A stretch of 64,000 nt of DNA from the NCBI RefSeq assembly GCF_006088715.1, contig NZ_CP030771.1, positions 5,847,501-5,911,500 on the forward strand, in the 5' to 3' direction. The notes under the pieces were generated by a model. That model was not told the DNA's origin, did not search any database, and saw only the letters and a list, made by a program, of their open reading frames with translations. Below are positions 45,245 to 55,323 of the stretch, one piece after another; the first letter of the stretch is position 1, and every line of letters starts with the position of its first letter. The stretch comes from Streptomyces sp. YIM 121038. Its GTDB lineage: Bacteria > Actinomycetota > Actinomycetes > Streptomycetales > Streptomycetaceae. A program made the position numbers and the translations under genes.

Positions 45245-45985
45245 TCACCCCAACGGGTAACCCTGCTCGAACGCCCAGCGCCCTGGCGGATAGACGGCCT
45301 CGGCGAACTCCAGCGGCCGGTCCTGGAGGTCGTACACGACGTGATGCACGACGAGGACGGCTGCGGGCAGTTCGAGCCTCAGCTCGGCTGCCTCCGCCGG
45401 GTCGGCCAGCCGGGCGCAGACCCGGTCCTCGCCGTAGCTGCCACGACGACCGGTCGCCTCCTCGACGTACAGGACCGTGCCCTGGCGGATCCGCTCGGGC
45501 TCCAGGAGTTCGGGCGCGCGGCCCCCCAGCTCGGCCGGGAACCACGACGTGGACACCTCGACGGGCCGCTCACCGGAGTTGGTCACTCTGCGCCGCTGGA
45601 TCGCCCGGCGGTCCTTGCCCAGTTCGAGGGCTTCGGCCACGTGGTCCGGCGCGTCGGCGTACCCGGCGCAGGCGATGACCGCGTACTCGCCCGGACCGTA
45701 GATCCGTCCGGTCTGCCGGGCCCGCCCGTACCGCTCGCGGGCGCGCCGGTGCACCTGCTGATCACGTACGTACGTGCCCGAGCCCTGCCGCTTCTCGACC
45801 AGCCCTTGATGCCGCAGCGCCTCCAGCGCGCGGGCCGACGTCGGCCGGGAGACATTCCAGTCGGCGGCCAACTGGCGCTCGGAGGGCACCTCGTCACCGG
45901 GCTGCAGATCACCGCGCAGGATCCGATCGCGGAGGTACTGCGCGATCTGCAGGTACTTGGGCAGAGCTTCAGCGATCTCGGGCAC
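45245..45985 (-). CDS. GntR-family regulator (HutC/UTRA subfamily)
   Basis: A 246-residue regulator. The winged HTH (about residues 8-75: YLQIAQYLRDRILRGDLQPG; VPSERQLAADWNVSRPTSAR; GLVEKRQGSGTYV) is followed by a UTRA effector domain (about 95-240). GTG at 45985 is preferred with GAGGGG eight bases upstream; a GTG at 46024 would sit inside the operator. Sites of the same sequence lie upstream of it and upstream of the ATPase, indicating autoregulation and control of 44703 and perhaps of the divergent DUF1152 gene. Similar regulators (KorSA type) occur in integrative elements. Confidence 0.88.
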   Translation of the reverse strand: MPEIAEALPKYLQIAQYLRDRILRGDLQPGDEVPSERQLAADWNVSRPTSARALEALRHQGLVEKRQGSGTYVRDQQVHRRARERYGRARQTGRIYGPGEYAVIACAGYADAPDHVAEALELGKDRRAIQRRRVTNSGERPVEVSTSWFPAELGGRAPELLEPERIRQGTVLYVEEATGRRGSYGEDRVCARLADPAEAAELRLELPAAVLVVHHVVYDLQDRPLEFAEAVYPPGRWAFEQGYPLG

Positions 45986-46002
45986 GCGACATCCCCTCGT
46001 CA

Positions 46003-46025
46003 ACTGGCTAAGGCCACGGGCCACT
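46003..46025. promoter_or_regulatory. GntR operator in the GntR/DUF1152 divergent promoter
   Basis: ACTGGC-TAAG-GCCACG (46003-46018) with a further GCCACT half-site at 46020-46025, matching the consensus seen at 45160-45205. Confidence 0.6.
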
Positions 46026-46065
46026 ATAGGTGGGCGGGAGGGAGCGGCCCCTCTACGCTGCTGCC

Positions 46066-47163
46066 GTGAAGCGACTCATCGTGGCGGCTGGAGGCGGCGG
46101 CGACGCGGTGGCGGCAGCGATGCTCCACGCCGCCCTGTACGCAACCGACGACGAACCGGCGCTGGTCCTCACCTACTCCTGGGACCGCCTGATCATCGAC
46201 CCGGTTCCGGGCCCCCGTGCGCCGTCCGACTTCACTGGCCTGCGCCAACTCGCCCCGCACGTCCGGGCGGTCCCCGGCGCCGCGACCCTGAAGCCGCCGT
46301 ACGGGGCCACCCTTCCGCGCCTGGCCGCCGAACTCCCGCACACCTTCGCCCTCATCGACCCCTACGCCGGAGCGGAAGGCATCGCCCGCCAACTCGACGA
46401 ACTCACCATCCACTTCACCCCGCAGACCATCGACCTCCTGGACGTCGGCGGCGACATCCTGGCCCACGGTGACGAACCCACCCTGCGCAGCCCCCTGGCC
46501 GACGCCCTCACCCTCGCCGCCTGCGCCCGCGCCCGGGCAGCCGCCCGCATCCGCCTCCTGGTCGCGGGCCCGGGCCTGGACGGCGAACTCCCCGCAGATG
46601 TCCTTCGCCCCCGCCTCGGCCCCCTGATCTCAACCTTCACCCCCGAGCACACGCAAGCCATCACCTCGGTCCTCACCTGGCACCCCTCCGAAGCAACAGC
46701 GCTCCTCGCCGCCACGGCACTGGGCGCCCGGGGCCTGTGCGAGGTCCGCGACGCCGGACTCCCCGTCCCCCTCACCGCCGAAGGCCCCGCCATCCACCAA
46801 GTCGACCTGGCAGCCGCGTTCTCCGGCAACCGCCTCGCCCGGGCCATCGCCGACACGACCACCCTCGACGGGGCGGAGGAGCGCTGCCGCGCCGTCTGCG
46901 GCAGCTCCGAGATCGACTACGAACGAACCAAGGCGCGACGCCTGAGCCGGCAACAGCCAGGCCGCGCCGTCCCGCACGACCTACTGGCTCGGATCAAGGC
47001 CTTCGAACAAGCCGCCCTCACCCGACGGGCCACACACACAACCGTCCGCCGCCTCGCCGAGGCGCTGGGCCTCACCGGTGCGGCGCTCCAGCACCTCGCC
47101 CAACTCAACGCCCCGCGCGCCAGCCACCTCCCTGCGACTGTGTGGAAGCTTCAACGCAGGTGA
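46066..47163 (+). CDS. DUF1152-like protein
   Basis: A 365-residue soluble protein. The N-terminus VKRLIVAAGGGGDAVAAAML resembles a Rossmann-type glycine loop, and GGDILAHGDEPTLRSPLADA near residue 125 is the other conserved patch; both fit the DUF1152 family, whose function is unknown. The C-terminal 70 residues are helical and basic. GTG at 46066 follows TACGCT by six bases, so the message is probably leaderless. It is divergent from the GntR gene and shares its operator region. Confidence 0.75.
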   Translation: MKRLIVAAGGGGDAVAAAMLHAALYATDDEPALVLTYSWDRLIIDPVPGPRAPSDFTGLRQLAPHVRAVPGAATLKPPYGATLPRLAAELPHTFALIDPYAGAEGIARQLDELTIHFTPQTIDLLDVGGDILAHGDEPTLRSPLADALTLAACARARAAARIRLLVAGPGLDGELPADVLRPRLGPLISTFTPEHTQAITSVLTWHPSEATALLAATALGARGLCEVRDAGLPVPLTAEGPAIHQVDLAAAFSGNRLARAIADTTTLDGAEERCRAVCGSSEIDYERTKARRLSRQQPGRAVPHDLLARIKAFEQAALTRRATHTTVRRLAEALGLTGAALQHLAQLNAPRASHLPATVWKLQRR

Positions 47164-48516
<1,353 letters not shown>

Positions 48517-48594
48517 GCCACCGGGCTCAGCCGAGCCGTCAGGCTCAATCGGTCCCGGCCGAGCCACAGGCCCGGCGGAACCGACGCGACATCC

Positions 48595-48630
48595 CGCCCC
48601 CGGCGGCCGTGCACCACGGCCCCCGGGGGC
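48595..48630. terminator. terminator after mdh
   Basis: GCCCCCGG...CCGGGGGC outer stem with GGCCGTG-CAC-CACGGCC inner stem. Confidence 0.8.
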
Positions 48631-48734
48631 GTTCGTCGTTCCACGGAGCGCAACCGTCCCTTCCTTCACTGTTTTGAGGGGCGTGCGCCGGTTTCCCGGA
48701 CAGCCCCGCCGTGTGGCCACTACGGTTTCGCGCC

Positions 48735-50639
48735 ATGCGAGGGGACACGCCACGCGAGCACCAGTACACCGAATCCACCCGCCTGCTGAGCGTCGGAGCG
48801 CGCCAGAACGCGGACTTCCGACGGCGCGTCATCGGCGAACTCGTCGGTCACGCCGAGCGCCCGGTCGCACCGCCGCTCGGCACCGACGTCATCCCGGTGC
48901 TCGCGCACGCGCTGCGCGCCCGGCGCGAGGAGGTCGTCAGCGCGGCCCTGCTGTTCGCCGTGTGGGTGGGGTTCCTGGCCACCGACACGGTGATGGCCTG
49001 GGACGCGGCGAACGACCGAGCCGTGGGCGGCGACGCGGGCCTCTCCCTCGGCGACACCCTGCTGCTCGCCTTCAACGGCGACGGCGCGGCGGGATCCGGG
49101 GCCGAGGCCACGGGCCTGCTGCCCGGCGGCTGGGCCCTCTGGTACGGGGCGGTCGTGCTCCTGCTGTGGTGCGGGCGGATCGTCTCCGGCCGGGACACGG
49201 GCGTCGGGCAGCCGCTGCGGCCGGTGCGGCTGCCCGCGGTGCTCGCCTGGCTGCGGTCGCGGTTCGGCTGGCTGGTGACCGTCGCCGCCTGGGTGTTCGC
49301 CCTCACGTACTGGCTCGCGGCGTTCGGCGTGATCACCGACACGCCGTACCCGGTGATCTTCCCGCTGCTCGTCACGGTCGTGGTGTGGCGCCACCAGTTC
49401 CGCGCCAAGCGCGTGCTGCGCACCCAGCTGGCCCGGCAGGTCTTCGCCGAGACCGACCAGCCGGAGCTCCCCGCGCGGTACGCGGGGATCGCCGAGTGCG
49501 TGCTCAGGGAGCAGGCGGCCCCGCTCACCCTCTACGACGTCAACCGCCCCTTCGTGGGTGCGGGAAAGCCCCGCAAGCCGTGGTCGGTCGTCCTGGAGCT
49601 GAAGCCCGACGACCGCCCGGGCGCCGACGGCGGCGTACCGTCGCCGCGGTCCCACGGGCCGCTGACCGCACGGGACGTCATCGCCATGATCGAGCCCCGG
49701 CTCAAGGGGCTGCGCAGGTCCGCGGGCCAGACGAGCAAGGACCGGCTGCGGGACCTGGAGATCAAGGAGTTCGTGTACCTGCCGTCGGGCGCGGGCCGCG
49801 ACGAGAAGCTGTACACGGGCAACGGCGACGAGACCGCGCGGGTGTACGACGCGAGCGCGGTGCGGCTCCACCTCGCCGAGTCGGTGGGCGAGGGCGGCGA
49901 GGCCCGGCGGCACTTCCTGCGGCTGCGCGTCGGATCCTGGAACGAGCAGGTCGTCGTCTCGCTCCTGGTCCGGGTGCACACGCAGGGCGGCATGCTCGTC
50001 CTCGAGGTGGTGCCGCACGTCCTCGGCCCGGTCCTGCCGGAGTTCCGCGGGGCCGACGCGGTCGCGGCGGGCGAGCCGGAGGGGCCGCTGCGGGACGCCC
50101 TGCGGGCCTGTGTGGACGGGCCCGCGTTCGGCGTGGCGCTCGGCATCGGCGCGCTGCGGGCGCTGTCGTCGCTCGGCGCGGCGGCCCGGCGCTGGTGCGC
50201 GGCCGGGGCCGGGCCGGGGGCCGGGCCCGACGCGTCGGGCCCGGCGGGCAAGGGCGCGCGGCGGCACGCCGGGGCGCGGCCCCCGGTGACGGCGACGGCG
50301 CGCGCCGTGCGGTTCCTGCGCGTCGTCGGCGCCCAGCTCCTGCCCGTGCGCACCGCGCCCCCGGACGCCCCGCTGGTCTCCCTGCGCGAACTCGCCGCCA
50401 CCGACGAGCTGTCCCTGTTCCAGGAGATGGACGTCGCCCGGTACACGAAGACCCTCCAGGACCGCATCGGCGAAGGCGTCCGCGACGCGTTGCAGGCCAG
50501 CGGCTACCGCACCGACCGCCTGGAGCAGAACATCACGCAGATCAACAACAGCGGCGTCTACATCAACGAGATGTCCGGCGGCGCCCTCGCCACCGGCACC
50601 CACGGCCAGGCCACCCACACGGAGAAGACCACGGTATGA
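48735..50639 (+). CDS. multi-pass membrane protein of unknown family
   Basis: A 634-residue protein. About five hydrophobic helices lie between residues 55 and 215, then a 300-residue cytoplasmic region with mixed alpha/beta character (EIKEFVYLPSGAGRDEKLY; HFLRLRVGSWNEQVVVSLLV). The last 34 residues are Asn/Gly/Thr-rich (NNSGVYINEMSGG, then HGQATHTEKTT), and a similar string begins the next protein. ATG at 48735 comes eight bases after TACGGT, so it is probably leaderless. The stop overlaps the next start (ATGA). Not recognised; the neighbours suggest a signalling role. Confidence 0.72.
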   Translation: MRGDTPREHQYTESTRLLSVGARQNADFRRRVIGELVGHAERPVAPPLGTDVIPVLAHALRARREEVVSAALLFAVWVGFLATDTVMAWDAANDRAVGGDAGLSLGDTLLLAFNGDGAAGSGAEATGLLPGGWALWYGAVVLLLWCGRIVSGRDTGVGQPLRPVRLPAVLAWLRSRFGWLVTVAAWVFALTYWLAAFGVITDTPYPVIFPLLVTVVVWRHQFRAKRVLRTQLARQVFAETDQPELPARYAGIAECVLREQAAPLTLYDVNRPFVGAGKPRKPWSVVLELKPDDRPGADGGVPSPRSHGPLTARDVIAMIEPRLKGLRRSAGQTSKDRLRDLEIKEFVYLPSGAGRDEKLYTGNGDETARVYDASAVRLHLAESVGEGGEARRHFLRLRVGSWNEQVVVSLLVRVHTQGGMLVLEVVPHVLGPVLPEFRGADAVAAGEPEGPLRDALRACVDGPAFGVALGIGALRALSSLGAAARRWCAAGAGPGAGPDASGPAGKGARRHAGARPPVTATARAVRFLRVVGAQLLPVRTAPPDAPLVSLRELAATDELSLFQEMDVARYTKTLQDRIGEGVRDALQASGYRTDRLEQNITQINNSGVYINEMSGGALATGTHGQATHTEKTTV

Positions 50640-51031
50640 GCGACGACACGAAACCCGCGAGCACAGGCGGCGGGGCGACGGTCCACATCAACACGGTCAG
50701 CGGCGGCTCGCAGTCCTTCGGCGACCACGGCACCGCCGAGTCCACCAACTACACGACGGTCGTGGCGAGTCCGCGGTACGCCGACCTCCTCACGTCCGTA
50801 CGACGGCTGCGCCGCGACCTGGAGCGCGGCGAGCGGGCGGCCGACGACGAGGCCCTCGACGCCGAACTGGCCGACGTGGAGGGCGAGATCGCCCGCACGG
50901 GCCGCTCCGGCGCCGGGCCGCTCGCCCGGGTGCGCGCCCGCCTGGCGGAGTACGCGCCCGCCGCCACGACGGCCGCGTCCGTGACGGCGGTGCTCCAGGC
51001 GCTCGCCCAGCTGCCCCAGCTTCCGGGCTGA
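50636..51031 (+). CDS. small soluble protein sharing a Gly/Asn/Thr motif with its neighbour
   Basis: A 131-residue protein. Residues about 14-42 (VHINTVSGGSQSFGDHG, then ESTNYTT) echo the C-terminus of the upstream membrane protein. The rest is a helical, charged bundle (about 50-95) and a small Ala-rich C-terminus with a hydrophobic stretch. The layout (short Asn/Gly-rich motif plus helical domain) is like partners in bacterial amyloid-signalling pairs, but this is inference. Overlaps the genes on both sides closely. Confidence 0.68.
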   Translation: MSDDTKPASTGGGATVHINTVSGGSQSFGDHGTAESTNYTTVVASPRYADLLTSVRRLRRDLERGERAADDEALDAELADVEGEIARTGRSGAGPLARVRARLAEYAPAATTAASVTAVLQALAQLPQLPG

Positions 51032-51034
51032 GAC

Positions 51035-51802
51035 GTGCGCGTCTTCGACCAGGACCGCCAGGAGTGGGTGGGGCACGAGCAGGAGCGGCAGGCCGTGGCG
51101 CTCCACGACCGGGACGCGGCGCGCCAGCGGACCGCCTGGCGCGGGGCCGTCACGGTGCTCGCGGTGTGCGGGCTCGCCTTCGGCACGTGGGCGCTCGGCT
51201 GGAAGGACGAGCCGGAGCCGACGGCGTCCCTGCTCGCGCCGCTGTCCTCGGCCAACAGCACGGACGCGGGCGATACGCCGTCGCGGTCCTCGCCGTCGGA
51301 CGGCCCGTCCGCGGCGGCCGGATCCCTGCCGCGCGGCTACGAGACCGTGACCGACGCCCGGGGCTTCCGGGTGGCCGTGCCGATCGGCTGGAGCCGCACC
51401 GCGGCGCCCGGTCAGGGCGGCATAGGCGTCGTCAACTACCGCAACTACGGCAGTACGCAGCGGCTCCAGGTGTACGAGGTGAGCGAGCCGACCCCGGAGG
51501 CGTCGTTCCGGGACTTCCTGGACGACACCAAGGTGCCGAAGTCCTCCGCGTTCCAGAAGCTGTCCCTGGAGTCCATCGCCGAGGGCCAGCGGCTCACCTA
51601 CGTCACGGGCCACATCGAGAACGAGCCCGACGTCGAGCCGTGGTACGTGGTGGACGACCGCTTCATGGCCGCCGACGGCAAGCTGTACGCGCTGGTGGGG
51701 TACGGGTCCACCTCGACGGACCGGGCGCAGGTGCGGCAGCTCGTCAGCAACGCCCGGGCCTGGTTCTGCCCGCCGGGGTCGGTCTGCGTGGACCCCGGCT
51801 GA
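51035..51802 (+). CDS. single-pass membrane protein with kinase-type extracellular domain
   Basis: A 255-residue protein. A short cytoplasmic segment (about 1-35), one helix (about 37-55), a Ser/Ala/Pro linker and an external domain (about 95-255: GFRVAVPIGWSRT; GGIGVVNYRNYGS; FRDFLDDTKVP). This resembles the ligand or sensor domain that Streptomyces Ser/Thr protein kinases carry outside the cell; no kinase domain is present. GTG at 51035 is three bases after the preceding stop, making it the third gene of the operon. Confidence 0.7.
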   Translation: MRVFDQDRQEWVGHEQERQAVALHDRDAARQRTAWRGAVTVLAVCGLAFGTWALGWKDEPEPTASLLAPLSSANSTDAGDTPSRSSPSDGPSAAAGSLPRGYETVTDARGFRVAVPIGWSRTAAPGQGGIGVVNYRNYGSTQRLQVYEVSEPTPEASFRDFLDDTKVPKSSAFQKLSLESIAEGQRLTYVTGHIENEPDVEPWYVVDDRFMAADGKLYALVGYGSTSTDRAQVRQLVSNARAWFCPPGSVCVDPG

Positions 51803-51815
51803 CGAGCGCCCGGCG

Positions 51816-53219
51816 CTAGTCGCGCGTACGGCCGATGCCCGGGGTGACCACCGCGGCGGCGACGACCACGGCCACGCCCACCACCCGCAGCGCGGCCTCC
51901 ATGCCGCCGGCGAAGTCGCCGCCGTGGTGGGCGAGGACCGTGCCCGTGACGGCCACGCCGAGCGCCGCGCCGATCTCCCGCGACGACGTGCTGAGGCCGG
52001 AGCCGAGGCCCGCCTGGTGCGGGGGCAGGGAGGCGACGACGCCCAGGGTCAGGGCGGGCATGCACAGGCCGGTGCCCGCCGAGATGACGAGGAGCCAGCA
52101 GGCGTACAGGGCGTAGGGGGTCGAGGCGTCGGCCGTCGACGTGGCGAGCAGGCCCGCGCCGATGAGGAACAGGCCCCCGCCGACGACGGGGCGCGGCGCG
52201 GTGGACCAGCGCGCCGCGAGCCGGGGGACGAGCACCATGCCGACGGTCAGCGGCACGATGGCGAAGCCCGCCCGCGCGGCCCCGTACCCCTTCACGTACT
52301 GCAGGTACTGGGAGTTGACGAAGAAGAGCGAGAAGAGGCCGAAGAAGCTGGCGGCCGTGCCGAGGGCCGCGGCGCGCAGCCGCGGGGAGCGGAAGACGCG
52401 CGGGTCGAACAGCGGCGCCCGCGAGCGCAGCGCATGCCCGGCGAAGGCGCCGATCAGGGCCGCGCCCACCGCGAAGGCGGACAGGATGCGGGCCGACGTC
52501 CAGCCGTACAGCGGGCTTTCGATGATGCCGAAGAGGACCGCGACGAGACCGCCGATGAGCAGCAGCGTGCCGAGCGGGTCGAGGGCCGGTGCCTCCTGGG
52601 CCACGGGGGTGCGCGGCGTCGTACGGGCCACCGCGAGGGCGAGGAGCGCGCCGAGCGGGAGCATGACCCAGAACAGGGCGCGCCACGAGAGGTGGGCACC
52701 GATGAGGCCGCCGCCGACGTTGCCCGCGAGGCCGCCGAGGCCCGCCGAGAGCGCCCAGGAGGCGAGCACGCGGGGCTTCTCCCGCGGTGTCGCGACGCGC
52801 ATCAGGATCGACAGGGTCGCGGGCATGATCAGCGCGGCCCCGGCGCCGGAGGCGCCGCGCCCGGCGATGAGGAGGGCGGGCGTGGTGGCGAGCGCGCTCG
52901 CCGTGGCGCCCGCGCCGAACAGGCCGAGCCCGGTGAGCAGCGCGCCCTTGCGGCCGTAGCGGTCGCCGAGCGCGCCCGCCGGGATCAGCAGGCCCGCGAA
53001 CACGATCGTGTAGGCGTCGACGGTCCACAGCAGTTCGCTCGCGTCGGGCCGCAGCGACGACGACGTGAGCTGGGGGAGCAGCAGGTTGATGGCCGCGACC
53101 ATGCTCTGGGCCACGAGGACGCAGGCGCACAGGACGACGAGGGTGGTGGTCTTGAGGTGGGTCGGACGCGGCGTCGGCGCTGCCTCGGCCGGCGCTTCGC
53201 TGAGGGCAGGGGAAGGCAA
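51816..53219 (-). CDS. MFS transporter (DHA2 / 14-helix drug exporter type)
   Basis: A 467-residue transporter with 12-14 helices. Motif A GALGDRYGRKGALLTG (about residues 85-100) and the later helices fit the QacA/EmrB-like DHA2 drug:H+ antiporters. TTG at 53219 is favoured because GAGGAG lies five bases upstream; a GTG 14 codons earlier has no ribosome site. It is divergent from a LysR regulator, the usual layout for an inducible exporter. Substrate unknown. Confidence 0.88.
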   Translation of the reverse strand: MPSPALSEAPAEAAPTPRPTHLKTTTLVVLCACVLVAQSMVAAINLLLPQLTSSSLRPDASELLWTVDAYTIVFAGLLIPAGALGDRYGRKGALLTGLGLFGAGATASALATTPALLIAGRGASGAGAALIMPATLSILMRVATPREKPRVLASWALSAGLGGLAGNVGGGLIGAHLSWRALFWVMLPLGALLALAVARTTPRTPVAQEAPALDPLGTLLLIGGLVAVLFGIIESPLYGWTSARILSAFAVGAALIGAFAGHALRSRAPLFDPRVFRSPRLRAAALGTAASFFGLFSLFFVNSQYLQYVKGYGAARAGFAIVPLTVGMVLVPRLAARWSTAPRPVVGGGLFLIGAGLLATSTADASTPYALYACWLLVISAGTGLCMPALTLGVVASLPPHQAGLGSGLSTSSREIGAALGVAVTGTVLAHHGGDFAGGMEAALRVVGVAVVVAAAVVTPGIGRTRD

Positions 53220-53309
53220 GGCTCCTCCTCGGGAGCGGTGTGGTGGGGGATGCACCGTCACCGTAGGCTCGCCCCGTATCTGCTTTCCAGTGCAATCTCT
53301 GCAAGGAGT

Positions 53310-53328
53310 GATTGCGTGTGACGCAATC
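53310..53328. promoter_or_regulatory. LysR-type palindrome centred on the lysR start codon
   Basis: GATTGCGT-GTG-ACGCAATC is a perfect 8-bp inverted repeat (T-N11-A core TTGCGTGTGACGCAA) whose centre is the GTG start of the LysR gene itself. A second GCAATC half-site lies at 53293-53298. Binding here could block its own translation or transcription and reach the divergent transporter. Confidence 0.65.
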
Positions 53329-54268
53329 CAGCGAGCCCGCGCCGCCGCACCGGCCGGGCGCCGGCGTGCCGTCCCGCACCGACGTCGACCTCAATCTGCT
53401 GATCGCCCTCGACGCGCTGCTCGACGAGGGCAGCGTGCGCGGCGCCGCCCGGCGGCTGCACCTGTCCGAGCCCGCGATGAGCCGTACGCTCGGCCGCGTC
53501 CGCAAGGCGCTCGGCGACCCGGTCCTGGTGCGGGCGGGCCGGAACCTGGTGCCCACGCCGTACGCGCTCGCGGTGCGGGCGGAGGTCGGCGCGGTGGTGG
53601 AGCGGGCCCGCGCGGTGTTCGCCGGACCCGGCGCCCAGGACCTGCGCACCGTCGAGCGGACGCTGACGATCGTGGGCCAGGACTCGCTGGCCGCGACCTA
53701 CGCCCCGGCGCTCTTCGCCCGCGCCGCCGCCGAGGCGCCCGGGGTGCGGCTCCGCTTCCTGCCGGAGAGCCATCTGGACGCGCCCGTGCTGCGCGAGGGC
53801 GTCGCGGACCTGGAGGTCGGCGTCATCGACACGGTGGCGCCCGAGGTGCGGATCGAACACTTCCTGGAGGACACGATGAAGGGCCTGGTCAGGCCCGGAC
53901 ATCCGCTCCTCGACGGCGAGTTGACGCCCGAGAGGTTCGCCGCGGCGGACCATCTGACGGTGTCCCGCAAGGGCCGGATGACGGGCCCGCTGGACACGGC
54001 CCTCGCCGAACTGGGCCTTCAGCGACGGGTGGTCGGCAACGTGGGCACGTACACCGCGTCGCTGTTCATCCTGTTGCGCACGGACCTGGTGGGGCTCATC
54101 ACCGGCTGGATGCGGCCGCTGGCCGAGGAGCTCGGTCTCGTCGGCTTCCCGATCCCCCTGGAGCTGCCGCCGCTGCGCCTCGCCATGGCCTGGCACCCGC
54201 GCCACGACGCCGACCCGGCCCACGCGTGGCTGCGCGGCTGCGTCCGCGAGCTGGTGCGCCGCGACTGA
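53318..54268 (+). CDS. LysR-family transcriptional regulator
   Basis: A 316-residue regulator: winged HTH at about residues 22-82 (DLNLLIALDALLDEGSVRGA then LSEPAMSRTLGRVRKAL) and a periplasmic-binding-like effector domain (about 105-310). It resembles the NodD/PnbR-like group with VLVRAGRNLVPTPYA after the HTH. GTG at 53318 has AAGGAGTG eight bases upstream; the TTG at 53312 is less likely. It probably controls the divergent MFS gene and itself. Confidence 0.9.
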   Translation: MTQSSEPAPPHRPGAGVPSRTDVDLNLLIALDALLDEGSVRGAARRLHLSEPAMSRTLGRVRKALGDPVLVRAGRNLVPTPYALAVRAEVGAVVERARAVFAGPGAQDLRTVERTLTIVGQDSLAATYAPALFARAAAEAPGVRLRFLPESHLDAPVLREGVADLEVGVIDTVAPEVRIEHFLEDTMKGLVRPGHPLLDGELTPERFAAADHLTVSRKGRMTGPLDTALAELGLQRRVVGNVGTYTASLFILLRTDLVGLITGWMRPLAEELGLVGFPIPLELPPLRLAMAWHPRHDADPAHAWLRGCVRELVRRD

Positions 54269-54380
54269 GCGGCCGCGTCCGTACGCGGTCCGCGCGGGCC
54301 GCCCGCGGGGGCGGTCTGAGTACGTGGTCTGAGTACGCGTGCTCTGTCCCGGCCGCCGTGCGTGCGGTGGACTGCGACGC

Positions 54381-54752
54381 ATGCGACAGACCCAGGACAC
54401 CCGGTGGTACGCCGTCCGGGCGCCGGAGCGGCCGTGGTACGCCGCCCGGACCCCGGAGCGGGACGAGTGGTGGTGGCTCGTCCCGACCACCGCCACGGCG
54501 CTCGCGCTGCTGTGCGCGTTCCTGCGGCTCAGGGGCTCCGAACTGCCCTTCTTCTGGATCGCGTTGACCTATACGCCGGGCTTCCTGCTGGTCGCCGGGA
54601 GCTGGGTCACGCCGCGGACGCGGGAGGCGCGCGGGGTGCGCGCGGGCCTCGCGGCGGTGGGCTGCGTGCTGACCTGGCTGACCGTGAAGGCGTTCACGGC
54701 CGCGCTGTTCGTCGTCTCCGTCCTGGTGTGGCTGCGCCAGGGCGACGGCTGA
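54381..54752 (+). CDS. small membrane protein
   Basis: A 123-residue protein: 30 residues of Arg/Trp-rich N-terminus, then three hydrophobic helices (about 34-50, 57-75 and 89-117). No family recognised. ATG at 54381 lacks a good ribosome site, so the start is uncertain. A terminator follows at 54753. Confidence 0.6.
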   Translation: MRQTQDTRWYAVRAPERPWYAARTPERDEWWWLVPTTATALALLCAFLRLRGSELPFFWIALTYTPGFLLVAGSWVTPRTREARGVRAGLAAVGCVLTWLTVKAFTAALFVVSVLVWLRQGDG

Positions 54753-54782
54753 GACCCGGGCCGCTGGGGGGCGGCCCGGGTC
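54753..54782. terminator. bidirectional terminator
   Basis: GACCCGGGCCGC (54753-54764) pairs exactly with 54771-54782; six-base loop. It separates two convergent genes. Confidence 0.8.
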
Positions 54783-54810
54783 GGGGATCCACGCGGAGGG
54801 GTGGGGCCTG

Positions 54811-55323
54811 CTAGAACTGCGGTTGCTGTGACTGCTGGAGCTGCTGCGGGTGCTGCTGGATGGCGCCCCTGGGCACCTCGATCTCCACGCCGCGGACCAG
54901 CATCCGGTCGTCGTAGGCGACGCGGACGGCCTGGCCGGTCTGGATCGCGAAGACGATGGACTGGATCGCGAACTCGCTCGGGTCGAGCAGCTGCACGGGG
55001 CGGCCGTCGACCAGCAGGACCAGGGCCCTCTCATAGCCGGGGAACGGGACGATGGGGGCGCGTACGGCCTGCGCGTAGCCGACCTGGAACTGGGTCTGCG
55101 GCTGCGTCCCGGGCTGCTGGCCCATCTGCTGGAGCAGGCCCTGGAAGGGCTGCTGCTGGCCGAACTGCTGGAGCTGCTGCTGGAGGTGGGGCGGCAGCTG
55201 GGACTGGCTCTGGCCCTGCTGCGGGAACTGCGACTGCCCGTGCTGCTGTGGGAACTGCGACTGCCCGTGCTGCTGCGGCGAGGTGCCGATGCCGCTGAGG
55301 CCGACGGGTGCGAACGTTGACAT
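54811..55323 (-). CDS. Gln-rich hypothetical protein
   Basis: A 170-residue protein. Residues 15-85 are dominated by Gln (PQQHGQSQF repeated twice, then QLPPHLQQQLQQFGQQQPF), a folded middle (about 85-150: APIVPFPGYERALVLLVDGR and VAYDDRMLVRGVEIEVP) and another Gln-rich end. ATG at 55323 with AAAGGTGAG is good. No function recognised. The Gln-rich flanks look prion-like; the DNA repeat is a direct 27-bp duplication. Confidence 0.7.
   Translation of the reverse strand: MSTFAPVGLSGIGTSPQQHGQSQFPQQHGQSQFPQQGQSQSQLPPHLQQQLQQFGQQQPFQGLLQQMGQQPGTQPQTQFQVGYAQAVRAPIVPFPGYERALVLLVDGRPVQLLDPSEFAIQSIVFAIQTGQAVRVAYDDRMLVRGVEIEVPRGAIQQHPQQLQQSQQPQF

Noticed and set aside
44703..47163. Integrated mobile element (AICE or plasmid remnant)
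   Set aside because: A KorSA-like GntR gene is suggestive, but no integrase, excisionase, tRNA attachment site, Tra or Rep gene is present.
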